A DNA stretch of 64,000 bases, taken from the NCBI GenBank assembly GCA_039583875.1, contig CM077167.1, positions 149,995,010-150,059,009 on the forward strand. The letters are read 5' to 3'. This stretch comes from Platanthera guangdongensis. Its lineage: Eukaryota; Streptophyta; Magnoliopsida; Asparagales; Orchidaceae. Positions within the stretch are counted from its first letter, which is position 1. Each line of letters begins with the position of its first letter. Below, piece by piece: positions 33,379 through 44,708 of this stretch. The notes beneath the pieces were generated by a model. The model had not been told where the DNA came from. It ran no database searches and saw only the letters and a program-made list of their open reading frames with translations. The translations under genes and the position numbers were made by a program.

Positions 33379-33575
33379 GAGATGGGAGGAGACAATGGTG
33401 AGGCTGAGTGGAGGAGCAAGTGTGCGCGGACCTTCTCAGATTATCCCTTCATCTCCACTAATATTACCAAAAATGAGCTCGTCTTGGTGGTCACCAATTT
33501 CATCCCGCCCGGGTTTGAGGCGAGGCGTCCAGGAGAGGAGTAGAAGATCTTGGTGCATGCATTCCATGCTTCTTT
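33379..33575 (+). pseudogene. Tat antisense ORF2, copy 2, truncated
   Basis: MGGDNGEAEWRSKCARTF, ITKNELVLVVTNF and PPGFEARRPGE align by eye with the start of the longer copy at 43421 (MGKTNPDADGRTKCAQHF, SEAEFAEFVSDH, PPDFEAHRPRE). A TAG follows GEE, and KILVHAFHAS continues the family reading. The homology ends near 33575 where the Copia LTR begins. Confidence 0.6.
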
Positions 33576-34924
33576 TATTTGCTAATAACAAATCTCATTT
33601 GTATTTGATCTTTGGGTGTTTATGATATGCAGATATCAGAGGTCTAGCTTTAATGGATTTAGGGGATGTTTCGGGTCAAAACAGATGAGCATTGAAGATA
33701 TCGCCAGGCGATATTGGGTATTACCCACAGGCGACAGCAAATTCTGCGCTCAACGATCGACGAATCAGCGCTCGACGATCGACGATCGCCATTTGACGAC
33801 TCTCCATTACAATATAGAAGATGTCGCCAGGCGATATTGGGTATCGCCCACAGGCGACAGCGACGATCGACGAATTTGCGCTCGATGATAGACGAACGAT
33901 GTTCGACGAATCAACAATGCGAAAATCAGGAGTTCATGGGACACATGGCAGCAGTTATCTCTATCACCAGTTGGCAATACCCAGTGTCGCCAGGAGATAG
34001 TCCACGTTCGACGATCAATGAATCTGTGATGTGAAAATGAGGAGTTTGTGGGACACGTGGCAATAGTTACCGATATTGCCAGGTGGCAATACCAGTGTCG
34101 CCATACGATATCACCAATGTATAAAATCCATTCAATTTTCTGAGGAGATTACAAATTTCATTACTTGGAGCACACCTTCCAATTTAGATGAACTAGAGAG
34201 CTCCAGATCCTAGATTTACTCCATATTCTCAAGAAGGACGAAGCACAAAAGATTGATGGCACGCTCACAACATTCAAAGCAACCCTGGCTAGGATTCGTC
34301 GTCATCATCAGCACTTTGTTTGAAGGGAGTTTTTATTCAGAAGTTTTGAATTTGTCCTATTTTTATTCCTATTATAAACCTATTATAATTGAGAGGGGAA
34401 ATCGCCGCCTTGTGCTTGGCGTCTAAGTCCTTGCGTGGTTTTGGGGAAATCGCCACCTTGTGCATGGCGTTTAAGTCCTTGCGTGGCTTAGGGAAAATCA
34501 CCTCCTTGTGCATGGCGTTCAAGTCCTTGTGTGGCTTAGGGAGAAAGCATTGCCTTGTGTACAGTGTCTAGGTCGAGGTAGATCTAGGGGAGGCTAGTAG
34601 TAAGATCTAGGAAGAGATACTCTTTAGCCTGCCGGTTCTTGGTAGAAGGACCGACGAAAACAAAAGTATATTGTATTTTTCATAAGCCTTGGTCTCTAAC
34701 TCTATAGAGATACCTTGTATTCACTTTAGTACTTTTGAAATAAATTGTTATATTTTAGCTTTTCTAAACTTTAAGGTGTTTAAGTTTGCTTATGAAAAAT
34801 TAGACTCCATTCCATAATTTCTACTAGCATTGTTTTATTCACCAAGTAAAGTTTGTTTAGCTTAAGAAAAATTTATTAACCCGTATTCACCCCCACCCTT
34901 CGAAGGGCGCCGTAAGATCCAACA
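33576..34924 (+). repeat. SIRE-like 5' LTR, left boundary approximate
   Basis: Ends AGATCCAACA one base before the primer site. A TATA box GTATAAAAT is at 34119-34127. The U3 (33690-33930) holds two near-copies of about 115 bp, each with ATATCGCCAGGCGATAT (palindromic except for its centre), CACAGGCGACAG and CGATCGACGAAT words. At 34380-34570 a 57-60-bp unit (CTTGTGCATGGCGT...AAGTCCTTGCGTGG) is repeated about three times. I could not find an unambiguous TG start. Confidence 0.6.
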
Positions 34925-34926
34925 CT

Positions 34927-34938
34927 TGGTATCAGAGC
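34927..34938 (+). promoter_or_regulatory. SIRE-like primer binding site
   Basis: TGGTATCAGAGC, the full initiator methionine tRNA complement, lies two bases after the LTR end CAACA. Confidence 0.9.
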
Positions 34939-34974
34939 TAGGTTGCTCCGAAATCGGTTTCACCACCGGGACTA

Positions 34975-36838
34975 ATGACACAAAACAGTCACATATTTTT
35001 TGAGTGGCGAGGTATAAGTAGACCTCCCTTATTCACAGGCACTGACTACAACTATTGGAAAGCTCGAATGCGATGCTTTCTAATACCACTTGATATCGAC
35101 GTTTGCGGCATGTTAGAAACATGCTACACCTCTCCTATAGTTGTAGTAGGAAATGTCTCAATGGAAAAACCCAAGGGTAAATGGGATGAAGCTGATAAGC
35201 TTCGCTGCAAGAATAACGCTAAGACAATGAACGCATTATTCTGCGCATTAGATAGGACTGAATTTAATCGTGTTTATGCATATGAAACTTCATATGATAT
35301 ATGGAATCTCCTTGAAGTTACTCAAGAAGGCACATTGTAGGTGAAATACTCGAAGCTTTTCTAGTTAGAGTCAGAGTTTGAGAAGTTCAAGATGGAAGTT
35401 GATGAGGATGTAGACTCCATGTACACAAGGTTCAGTAAGATAGTGAACGACTCGAGGATCCTTGGAAAGAGTTTCTCAAACGGAGATTTGGTGAGAAAGA
35501 TACTTAGATCGATTCCCCCGAAGTTCAATCCAAAGGCCACTGCCATCTCAGAGTCACACGATCTAAAGTCTCTCCAAATTGAGAATCTAATAGTCAATCT
35601 GAAAACCCATGAAGTAGAATTGAGGATTCAACAACAAGAGTATAGCCTGGAGCCAAGAAAGAAAGCATTGGCGTTGAAGCCTAAGAAGGAAATGGAATGT
35701 GAATCCGATGAAAGTGATGATGGAGATGAAGAGATCCTGTTCGTAAAGAAATTCAGGAAATTCATGAGAAATACTGAAAGGAGAAATTCGTTCAGGAAAT
35801 TCTTCAAGAAGCAAGAGTCTGCATATAGGAAAGGAAAATCAAAAGCTGAAGGAGAGGATGATGAACAGAGATCACCACTTGAGTGCTATCACTGCAGGAG
35901 AGTAGGTCACATTAAGAGCAAGTGCCCAAAATATCTGAAACAGCAGAAGGAGAAGTGGCACAAGAAGAAAGACAAGAGAACTGATTTAAAGGCAGAAACG
36001 TGGGATGACACCACTTCTGAGTAGTCAAGCAGTTCAGGTTCAGAAACTGAGGAGGCGACCAACATGTGCCTGATGGGAAAGAGTATTTCAATGTATGATG
36101 AAGAGAGCAATGTGCATAGTGACACTGAGGTAACTCCTGAATCTTATGATGATTTATATTCTGAATTTTTAAGAATCTGCAAATATCTAGACAAAAAATT
36201 GGATGAAATACAGGTGCTTAAATCTGAAAATAAAAAATTAAAAAAATGAAGTAAAAGTACTCGGGAAAGAGAAAGTAACTTGTCAAGAGGATTGTCCCTC
36301 TTCGACAAGGATACTAGAACTTGAGAAAGATCTCTCTAAGTCTCATACTCGGGTTGAATCTCGTACAAGAGAGAAAGAGGCCTTAGAGATATCTCTAAAA
36401 CTTTCACAATCTCAAGTAGAAGGCAATAAAAAGTCCTTCGCAAACCGTTGCGACACCGTAGTTGCCGAAAACACTGCGTTGAGAGGACTAGTCCGTGATT
36501 TAGAAATGGCCACTAACAAGTTTGGAATTGGTCAAAAATCACTGAATATGATTTTGGGGAGCCAGTATTATGGTTCTGCAAATTACGGACTTGGGTACTC
36601 TCCAGAACACTATCTCCCGGCGACATCCACTGTCGCCGACGATAAGGAAAAGTCCAGAAAATCATTTTTTAAAATTAAAGATAATAAATATACTATCACT
36701 GTTACTCCTAGAAAGAATTCAAATCTTATTTTGAAACACCCGTCGACTTCTTTCATCAAATGTGCCAAATGTAATAAGTTTGGTCACATAACGCACACTT
36801 ATAAGAAGGCGGGACATTGTTCTATTAAACAAATCTGA
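34975..36838 (+). pseudogene. SIRE-like gag
   Basis: The start at 34975 (MTQNSHIFF) leads to ISRPPLFTGTDYNYWKARM, the Copia gag N-terminus, then NALFCALDRTEFNRV and AYETSYDIWNLLEV. A TAG at 35338 and another shortly after interrupt it before VDSMYTRFSKIVNDSRILG, GDLVRKILRSIPPKF and ATAISESHDLKSL. An acidic and basic hinge precedes a zinc knuckle CYHCRRVGHIKSKC near 35885. Further on there is coiled-coil-like sequence (YLDKKLDEIQVLKSENKKLKK) and a second knuckle-like CAKCNKFGHITHTY near 36765, whose last Cys is Tyr. Gag of this length with a coiled-coil after the knuckle is typical of SIRE. Confidence 0.83.
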
Positions 36839-37100
36839 GTACCTAAGGTTTCCACCTATATTATGGGAGGGACCACTTGGGTAACTGGATCTTTACTCTC
36901 ATCCTCTTTCTAGGTGTGTCAGCAGGCTAAGGACAAGGAAGACATATGGTACTTGGACTCAGGGTGTTCCAAGCACATGACGGGCAACCAATCAAAGTCC
37001 CTTAGCTTAGAAATGAAGAAAGGAAGAGTAGTTACATTTGGTGATAACGGAAAAAGGGAAGATCATCGGCATCAGAGTAGTAGGTAACAAATCCTTTACT
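36839..37100 (+). pseudogene. SIRE-like aspartic protease
   Basis: IWYLDSGCSKHMTGNQSK near 36940-36990 is the Copia protease active site (Asp-Ser-Gly-Cys-Ser). VVTFGDNGK follows, then a one-base shift into GKIIGIRVVGNKSF. SNVLYVKGLKHNLISISQL in the next frame completes the domain. Confidence 0.82.
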
Positions 37101-38571
37101 ATCTCAAATGTTTTGTATGTCAAAGGTTTGAAGCATAATTTAATTTCAATAAGTCAACTATGTGATGTTGGCTTAAATGTCTTATTTAATTCATCTTCAA
37201 ACTTGTGCAAAATTATTGATTTCAAAACTAATGATACTGTTCTTACTGATCCTAGATTTCAAAATGTTTACATGATTAGATTAAAAGACTTGTCACATTC
37301 TTCTTCAAAATGTTTTATTTCTAAAAATGATGAATTAGATTTGCGGCATATGCGTCTTAGACATTCTAGTTCCAAGATAATTGTAAAATTGTCTCAAAAT
37401 AAACTAATTAAAGGTTTACCTATTTCGCATGGAAATCTATCTTCTTTATGTTTATCATGTCAAAAAGGAAAATTTTCAAAATCTTCATTTAAGAGCAAAA
37501 ATGTTGTTTCCACTACTGGCCTTTATATTTGGTTCATATGGATTGGTTTGTCCAGTTCATACACTAAGTCTATGTGGTAGAAAATACACTTTTGTTTTAA
37601 TTGATGATTACTCTCGTTTATGTTGGAGAATTTTCTTATCATCCAAATCTTATGCATTTTTAGAATTTTCCAAATTATGTCTTCATGTTCAAAATGAACT
37701 AGATTTAAAAATAAAATGCATTCGTTGTGATCTTGGAGGTGAATTTGATAAAGAAAATTTTGTATTCTTTTGCAATGAGTTAGGTATTAAACATGAATTT
37801 TTCGCTCCTCACACACCACAACAAAATGGTGTGGTAGAGAGGAAAAATAGGACTTTGCAAGAACTAGCTCGTACTATGCTATCAGAATACAAATTACATA
37901 AATCTTTTTTGGGCAGAAACCATTAGCACTTCTTGTTAGGTTATAAATCGTGTAATGCTTCGACCTTTCTTGAAATTAACATCTTATGAATTATACTTCC
38001 AAAAGAAACTAAATGTATCTTATTTTAAAGTTTTTGGATGTAAATGTTTTATTTTGAACACTAAGGATAATTTAGGCAAATTTGATGAAAAGAGCTATGA
38101 AGGCATTTTTATTGGTTATTCTTCAACTAGTAAAGATTATAGAGTTTACAACAAACGGACTAAAATGATTGAAGAAACTATTCATGTTAAATTTGATGAG
38201 CTTTTCCCTTCTATAAAATCTAATAATACAGGTCAAGATGAAGAGCCCTTCCCCTTCCTCTGCAGAGGTTGGACGATGATGAAATCCTTGGAGAGAAAGA
38301 GGGAGAAAGAGAAGATGAACAACAACAAGAAGAAGTGCAAGAATATGTGCCTCCAAGCGAGCTAAGATTCTCAAAAGATCATCCACATGATTTAATTATT
38401 GGAGAACCATCAATATGGGTAAGCACTCGTTCATTATTACATGATTTATTTTCAAATATGCGCTTTATTTCTGATATAGAACCTAAAAATGTTGAAACCG
38501 CTTTGAATGATAATTCTTGTTTTTTAGCTATAACTGAAGAGCTTAATCAATTTGAATATAATAAGGTTTGA
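37038..38571 (+). pseudogene. SIRE-like integrase
   Basis: Zinc-binding region: LDLRHMRLRHSSSK (His pair; the usual WHRRLGH is altered) and LCLSCQKGKFSK (Cys pair). After a shift near 37560 the core reads KYTFVLIDDYSRLCW (Asp), KCIRCDLGGEFDKENF (Asp; the family has RSDxGxEF) and HTPQQNGVVERKNRTLQ (Glu). C-terminal words: VFGCKCFILNTKDNLGKFD, GIFIGYSSTSKDYRVYNKRT and IEETIHVKFDE. Stops at about 37924 and shifts near 38270 break it. A hydrophilic linker with Glu/Gln runs leads to reverse transcriptase. Confidence 0.85.
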
Positions 38572-39447
38572 AAATTAGTAAGAAGATCGCCAAATCATCC
38601 TGTTGTAGGTGTTAAGTGGATATTCAAGAATAAAATGGATAGTGAATCTAGGGTCACTAGGAACAAAGCGAGACTTGTAGCAAAAGGTTATTCACAAGTT
38701 GAAGGAATAGTTTTTGATGAAACCTTTGCACCCATAGCACGGTTAGAAGCAGTTAGAATATTTCTTGCATTTGATTGTTTTAAAAGATTTAAACTACTTC
38801 AAATAGATGTTAAAATGGCTTTTCTTAATGGGTATATCAAGGAAGAGGTTTATATAGAACAACTTTCAGGCTTTGTTGATGTTAAGTTTCCTGATCCTGT
38901 TTTTAAATTAGAAAAAGCCCTTTATGATTTGAAACAAGCACCCCGATCATCGTATGATAGATTGACTGTTTATTTATTAAAGAATGATTACAAAATGGGT
39001 AGTGCTGATTGTACTCTATTTATTAAACATTTTCATGATGACCTTATAGTTTTACAAATATATGTTGATGATATTATTTTTGGATCCACGAATGAATAAT
39101 TGTGTGATAATGTTATAAAAATTATGAAAAATGAATTTGAAATGAGCATGGTATGCGAACTCACTTATTTTCTTAGTTTTCAAATTACTCAAAAACATGA
39201 TGGAATATTTATTTATCAATCTAAATATATTCATGATATATTAAAAAGGTTTGGATTTGAAAATCTAAAACAAGCAAATACCCCCATGAGTGTCTCTTTG
39301 AAATTAGGAAAGGATGAACGTGGTATCTCCATAGATCAAACATTATATAGAGGAATGATAGGATCACTATTATATTTGACTGCATCCAGACATAATATTA
39401 TGTTTGTTGTATATTTATGTGCTAGATTTCAAGCTAATACCAAATAA
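38572..39447 (+). pseudogene. SIRE-like reverse transcriptase
   Basis: [86 protein letters not shown] and [14 protein letters not shown] (catalytic YVDD intact). A TAA follows at about 39097, then EFEMSMVCELTYFLSFQI, YIHDILKRFGFENLKQANTP and YRGMIGSLLYLTASRHNI. The copy is old but retains all polymerase boxes in nearly one frame. Confidence 0.88.
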
Positions 39448-40010
39448 TCTCATCTAAAAGCGGTTAAATGTATTTTTAGATATCTTATTGGCACATCTAA
39501 GTTAGGTTTTTAGTATCCTCACAACGATACCTTTATTTTATATGGATTTTTTTGATTCTGATTATGCTGGCTGTTCATTAGACCGTAAGAGCACAAGTGG
39601 TACCTGTCACTTTCTTGGCCCTTCGCTAATTTCGTGGTCGAGTAGGAAATAGAATTCTGTTGCCTTATCCACCACTGAGGCCGAGTACATTGCACTAGGT
39701 AGTTGTTGTGCACATGCTCTTTGGATGAAGCAAACTTTAGAGTACTTTTGAATTGTACATGATACAATTGAATTAAAATGTGATAATAAAAGTGCAATTG
39801 ACTTAACATATAATCCGGTTCAACATTCTAGGTCCAAACACATTGATGTGCGTCATCACTTCATTAGAGACCACATAAAGCTAAATACAATTAAAGTCAG
39901 TTTTATTGGCACTGATTCACAGTTTATCCATATCTTCACAAAATCACTTCCAGATTCCCGTTTTTCATTGTTAATATTAGAACTAGGAATCTTGGATATT
40001 ACAAGCTAAT
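39448..40010 (+). pseudogene. SIRE-like RNase H and pol end
   Basis: Despite stops, the plus strand reads YLIGTSKLGF, DYAGCSLDRKSTSGTCHFL, LISWSSRK, ALSTTEAEYIALGSCC (Glu), KCDNKSAIDLTYNPVQHSRS (Asp), KHIDVRHHFIRDHI and HIFTKSLPDSRF, ending LGILDITS and a stop near 40008. That is the full Copia RNase H end. The first catalytic Asp falls in a damaged stretch near 39550. Confidence 0.82.
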
Positions 40011-40244
40011 GAATTGACATAATAAGTAAACAACAAACTCTAGTTAACATGAAAGTGATGATTAAGCATCAAGTAAACCACAAATGTTAAGAGTCAATAA
40101 TAATATTACAGCTGCACTACGTCATAATATTACAACATGAAAATCTTACACAGATAAGATGAAAATTTAAATAACCTCACTATCACTGGCAACAGTGACT
40201 GTCACCGGGCGATAGTGCCAACATTTCAAATCACCTCGAAATCT

Positions 40245-41030
40245 TTAGAAATTACTGTTATCACCTGCACTTGTGTCTCCTTGATCATCAACTGAGCTAT
40301 GTTCACTGCTTCTCGTTCGGCGAGGGCGGCGAATAGATGTTCGGGGAGGCTCCATCACTGGATTCTCCCATTCGGCCATTTTTGCTGGAGTGGGCTTCAA
40401 TTTGAGGCTTTTGGTCAGAAATTTGAAGAATTTCTGAACCACCTGTAAGTTCTTCTTCACTTCCCGCTTATGTTCTTCAAATAACTCTCGAAAGTCGTCC
40501 AAACCTTCCCACAACGATCCACCTCTTTGGAGTGGTGGGTTACGGATAGTGGATACAGGTTCACTACTCCTTGTTGACCCTCCTCGGGTTGATCGGCTAA
40601 TGGAAGGAATTCCACTCATAGCAAATATTAATGGCATACATTCATACAAATCCAGATCTATCCAAGTGTATTTATTATATAAAATACGTTAGATAACAGC
40701 TCCTAGTGGTAGCTTGTTTAATTTCTTCTAAGTAAGACTCTTTAGCCTGTATGCATAGCGTATTATTGATAGGATAAAGTCTGCCATATCGAACAGCTCC
40801 CACTCCAAGATCATATATGTGACATAACTTAATTGAGCCGTTATCTTCCATTTATCACCTGACTTGAGTAAAACAGTGTGCCTCAATATATCTTGCACTA
40901 GTCGTGCATCGTTAGTGAGAGGGGTCGTAGATTGAATAAGTATTTTGATGGAATTTCCATGAAAAACCAAGTTCAAAAGTGTCCATTCTCTATCTTTTCG
41001 ATAATTCTCTACTACATCAATGTTAGTTTG
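40245..41030 (-). pseudogene. Antisense reading frame downstream of SIRE-like pol, env-like or transposon-protein-like
   Basis: Two minus-strand frames join into one broken gene. The upstream part begins before 40976 with NYRKDREWTLLNLVFHGNS and continues TTPLTNDARLVQDILRHTV, then DMADFILSIIRYAYRLKS. The part at 40245-40649 is Ser/Arg-rich (SGIPSISRSTRGGSTRSS) with FRELFEEHKREVKKN and RRPRRTRSSEHSS, ending in a stop at 40245. The Trp-containing helical pattern loosely recalls the 'putative plant transposon protein' family found in extra frames of retroelements, but I cannot confirm it. It lies where SIRE elements keep an env-like gene, yet on the opposite strand. 40011-40244 has no frame. Confidence 0.4.
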
Positions 41031-41040
41031 ATGTTCTATT

Positions 41041-41821
41041 TATTGAAGCTGAAAAACGATCTTCTATGGAGTTCACCCTCGGGGAAGGGGTGATCGCGCA
41101 CCTACTTTGCTCCTGCAGGCAAAATAATGAGGGAAATAAGGAAGAACTGACCCAAGGGCTCGGTGGGGAGGACCCACCACACACCCAGAAGATCTTAGAG
41201 CGCTTCCCCTCCTTAGCCAAAGGCCGAGCTAAGGTATCCTCAGAAAGCACTTGAGAGATGGAGCAAGAGAGAACAGGAAGCATGCTTTCTGAGGTACCTC
41301 TTGGGTCCTATTTATAGATTTCTGAAAACAGCCTGCAAATAGCCAACTCCCGCTCCCCTGAATGGCTATGTGCAGTCCAGGTTGGCCTACCAACAGCGTA
41401 ACTCCGCTGTTCTGAAAGGCTATGGGCAGGCCAACGAGGGAAAAATGGTAAAAAGTACCTCATAGACCAGGGCGAGCTGAGGAGCTCGGCCACCCCTGAA
41501 GGTCCCGCTCGCCTACTGTCTACCGAGCTCCATAGGGCGATTGCGAGCTGGCTACGGTGCTCGATATTTGATCTTCATTCATTAGTCGAGCTCAACTCGA
41601 CGAAGCTCGGGCTTAGCTCGGCGAGTGCCGAGCTTGGGGTCGACGAATGCCGAGCTCGGCCTTCAAATTTCCCTGCCGAGCTCGCCTGCTGCCTTCAGAT
41701 TTCCCCGCCGAGCTCATCTCCTGCCTTCAGATTTCCCTTCCGATCTCGCCTGCTGCTAGGGCGATCTGAACCGGCCGGTCTGGTTCCTGGCAACCCCACT
41801 CACCGGATACAGGGTTGTACA
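41041..41821 (-). repeat. Tat copy 3, 3' LTR (781 bp)
   Basis: Starts TATTGAAGCTG (the usual TG changed to TA) and ends GGGTTGTACA. Homologous to 19800-20641: shared words include TTCTRTGGAGTT, AAGGGGTGAYCGC, AGATCTTAGAG and CTATTTATAGATTTCTGA (sense TATA, near 41311-41326). Multiple GAGCTCG-type words are scattered over 41470-41760. Confidence 0.8.
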
Positions 41822-41931
41822 CAATCCCCGCTCTTTTTGAGCTTGGAAAAGCTCGGAAAGAAACATCCAACCACAAGTGTTCGGCGAGTGCGGGGTGAAC
41901 CAGAGAGAATCTTCGGGTGGGGTCCACCTGT

Positions 41932-41945
41932 GGCTATATATATAC
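41932..41945 (+). promoter_or_regulatory. TATA box for antisense ORF1 (Tat copy 3)
   Basis: GGCTATATATATACACC lies 55-65 bp upstream of the ATG at 41998 and is conserved with copy 2 at 31590. Confidence 0.6.
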
Positions 41946-41997
41946 ACCTGCATACATGCCTAACTCTTGCCATTCCCTTTGCTCTAGCCCCGCCGAG

Positions 41998-43050
41998 ATG
42001 CCAATCCCAAAGGAGATCCAAGAGCGGCTCGGGCGGATTTGCCAGACCTCAGCTGCTCACGTAGCTGCCTTGACTGCGGTTCCGCCCGCTGTACCGCAGG
42101 GTGGTTCGACTGAGCCAAAATCCAAGATGGTGAAGCCATTTCCTCAAGCGGCCGAGCCCATTTATGATGACCTGAGAACCACCTTGGAGCATGGGACTGG
42201 CTCCTCCACTCCGCCTTCCCCTACAAATGGCAAGAATATTATTGTCCTCTGCGACAGCCCGGACAGCCAGCTTGATGGCATAGGTGGTGCCACGCCGCGA
42301 GACTCCAGCCCGCGAGCCAAGACCACACTTGGGGACTCGCGATTCATAACTCTGGAGAACCGTCCCTGGGATCCGTCCCCTCCCTTTTGGACCTTGGCGG
42401 TGAGCTCGCAGAAGCTGAACTCGCCGGTGCACGCCCGCTCCCCTCAGTAAGATGTTGTGACTACGGGGGCGGGTGTGGAAACCATCCCCATCCCGAGATT
42501 CGTGCTCCTCTCACCGGGAATGCGCAACCTAGGCCGTGGGAAGGACCTGAGGTTTGTCCCTCCCCGCACCTCCTTGGAGTTGTCGAGCTCGTCAGGTAAA
42601 CATGGCCTTGATTTCTTATGCAATTTTCCGGCACACCTCCCCTTGCTGATATTTCTATCTTCACAGCTCCCCCCTGCCAATCCACTGCCGAGGAGTCTTT
42701 GCGGGTAGCCCATTACTCACCCCTACCCTCCCCTCCCCGAGCTCGCTGGACTTTTACCTTGGCCCTGAAGTGGAGAAAAGCGAGATGACGAGGAGGGGGT
42801 CAAGCTTTTCAAGAAACTTGTGTGCGGGCGGCACAAGGTGCAAGAAGTCAACGAGGCGTTACAACGCGACTATGCGCGTCTCGCTGACGAGGTGCGAAGC
42901 AGCCAAGCTGGCGAGATGACGTCTCCTTCCCGGCTCCTGGATGAGATAGACGACGGCCTATCGGTGGCGCAGAGTAATTCGGGGAGGATTCGCGAGCTTC
43001 TTCGCGCGGGACAGTCTGGGGGATGGGGGATGCGAGGCCAGGGTAGATAG
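41998..43050 (+). pseudogene. Tat antisense ORF1, copy 3
   Basis: The ATG at 41998 (MPIPKEIQERLGRICQ) matches the start position and KxKMVKxxxQ motif of copy 2. The frame is open to a TAA at about 42450 through GDSRFITLENRPWDPSPP, without visible introns at the places where copy 2 has its first two. After that stop another frame carries RFVLLSPGMRNLGRG and FVPPRTSLELSSSSG, then a likely intron at 42596-42666 (GTAAAC to TTCACAG). The last part, 42800-43050, is helical and charged (VQEVNEALQRDYARLADEV, EIDDGLSVAQSN) and ends at 43050. Unknown function; C-terminal coiled-coil is possible. Confidence 0.5.
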
Positions 43051-43420
43051 AAGGTGGCTCCCTTACTGAGCAGACCGGCACTCGCCTCCTGGTTTCCCCC
43101 TGCCCGCGCGCCCTGTTTTCTTATTCCTGCACTTGACTGCTGTTATAAATAACTCAACATTCTTAGATGTGTGGTAATCAAATAATAAGTATTGCTTTTT
43201 ATTAATCTTAGCTTGGGGATGGAATGCGCCAAAAGTTGGCGAGCCAGGTGTTGGCGAGCTGGGACGGCGAGCTGGGCCGATTGTACAGCTTGACCCCAGA
43301 TTTATTTTTCTATAATTAGGCACCCCCACCAACCCCGTACGCCACCTTAACTGCCTGCTTTTTCTCTCTCTTCCTGTGCCCCTTCTCTTTCATATTCGCG
43401 CTCCACCCCTTTCTGCGAGC
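43051..43420 (+). other. Intergenic stretch between antisense Tat genes, copy 3
   Basis: No coding frame I can support. An AT-rich segment at 43140-43210 may hold the 3' end of ORF1. A weak TATA-like TTCTATAATTAGG is near 43308 before ORF2. Confidence 0.4.
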
Positions 43421-44708
43421 ATGGGCAAGACCAATCCTGATGCCGACGGCCGCACCAAATGTGCCCAACATTTCAGAGACTACTGTTTTTTCGAGGGGCA
43501 CACCAGCGAGGCCGAGTTCGCTGAATTTGTTAGCGACCATGTGCCGCCCGACTTTGAAGCTCACCGACCCAGGGAGGGGGAGGCCATCAACACCTTCTAT
43601 GACGACGAACTCATGTTCCCCATCTTGCACTTTGAGGTGGGGTTGCGACTCCCCCTTTGGCCGGAAATACGCCAAATCTTGAAGTACTACGGTGCGGTGC
43701 CCGCGTAACTGAACTCGAATGCCATTGCCATGATGGTGGCGTTCGCGAGCTACCTCCGGGGCGAGAGGATAGAGTTCAACCTGACAGTGTTCAGGAAACT
43801 CTTTTTTCTACAAGGCAACACCGGATGACGTTGCCTACTTCATGGGCTCGCTGATCAAGGTTCGCAAGATCGCAAACAAGCACCACAATTGGATGACGAA
43901 GATCGCCTTCATCAAGGGCGATCTCGGCAACATCCCTTTCTCTCCCCGGCAGAAGGACGAGGAGGTCTACCGCCCGCCTGCCATGTCCGGTAACGATGCC
44001 GAGCTCTACAAGTTCTTCCTCCACATGGACTTCGAGGTAGCATTCCTGCGAAGGGGCGTCGACTCGCTCCGCCCCGTTCTGCCCGGTGAAGGTATTGTTC
44101 TCTCCCCATTGCCGAGCTCGCCATATTGTCCTGGAAATCTTCTAATTTTTCCAAGTTCTTTCATGCACGGGAGCGGCTAATTCCCGTAAACTCGCCATTT
44201 GCGGACTCGGGGTTACACGCGGATCCTCTTGCCCACGAAAACGCTATGGTGGAGGCCTGCCATGATGAGGCAGCCTTCTCCAAACCCTCTTCCAGCAAGA
44301 GGCGACCTGAGGATGCGGGATCGAGTCCACCCCGTCACAAACAACTACCAAAAAAGATGAGAAGAGCTGTGCTGGCTCCGCGAGCGAAACAACATCAATA
44401 ATAACAAAGAAGCCCTATATACATGAGCTCGCCCGAGGTCATCCCCGATGGGTCGCCGGAGAGCCCGCTCAAGGAGATCACCAGCAAGGGGAGGGAAATT
44501 GCCGAGAACCCTGCTCCTCCCGCTATGAAAAAGGCGGCTCGCGAGCCCTCCCCGCCGAAGGAATACCCCCTCTTCGGCTTTGGGTGGAGGTGGAAGGACT
44601 CGACGAGCGAGCCTATGGTTTAGTGGGACGAGCTGGCCCACCGAGTCTCCATATCCACCCTCCACCCCTCTTAGGCTGACCGCGAGCCCGCCACCGATCA
44701 TGCCTATG

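Larger units (their letters stand above)
31329..33575 (-). mobile_element. Tat-lineage element, copy 2: 3' LTR fragment and antisense genes
   Basis: The right end of a Tat LTR (31329-31480) is followed by a sense-strand purine tract AAAAAAGCGGGGAT, so this is the 3' LTR of a minus-strand element. To its right lie two plus-strand gene units, antisense to the element, as known in Tat elements such as Grande and Retand. The second is cut near 33575 by a SIRE-like Copia. Sense gag-pol is not in the window; it would lie to the right, past the nested insertions. Confidence 0.72.
33576..41040 (+). mobile_element. SIRE-like Ty1/Copia element, 3' LTR outside the window
   Basis: 5' LTR (to 34924), primer site, gag with two knuckle-like motifs, protease, integrase, reverse transcriptase and RNase H follow in Copia order on the plus strand. 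After the pol stop at about 40008 comes an antisense reading frame, then the sequence is interrupted at 41041 by the third Tat copy. The remaining 3' end should lie right of the window. Gag length, the two-part gag and sequence vocabulary suit SIRE/Maximus. Several stops and shifts make the copy inactive as written. The left LTR boundary is approximate. Confidence 0.8.
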
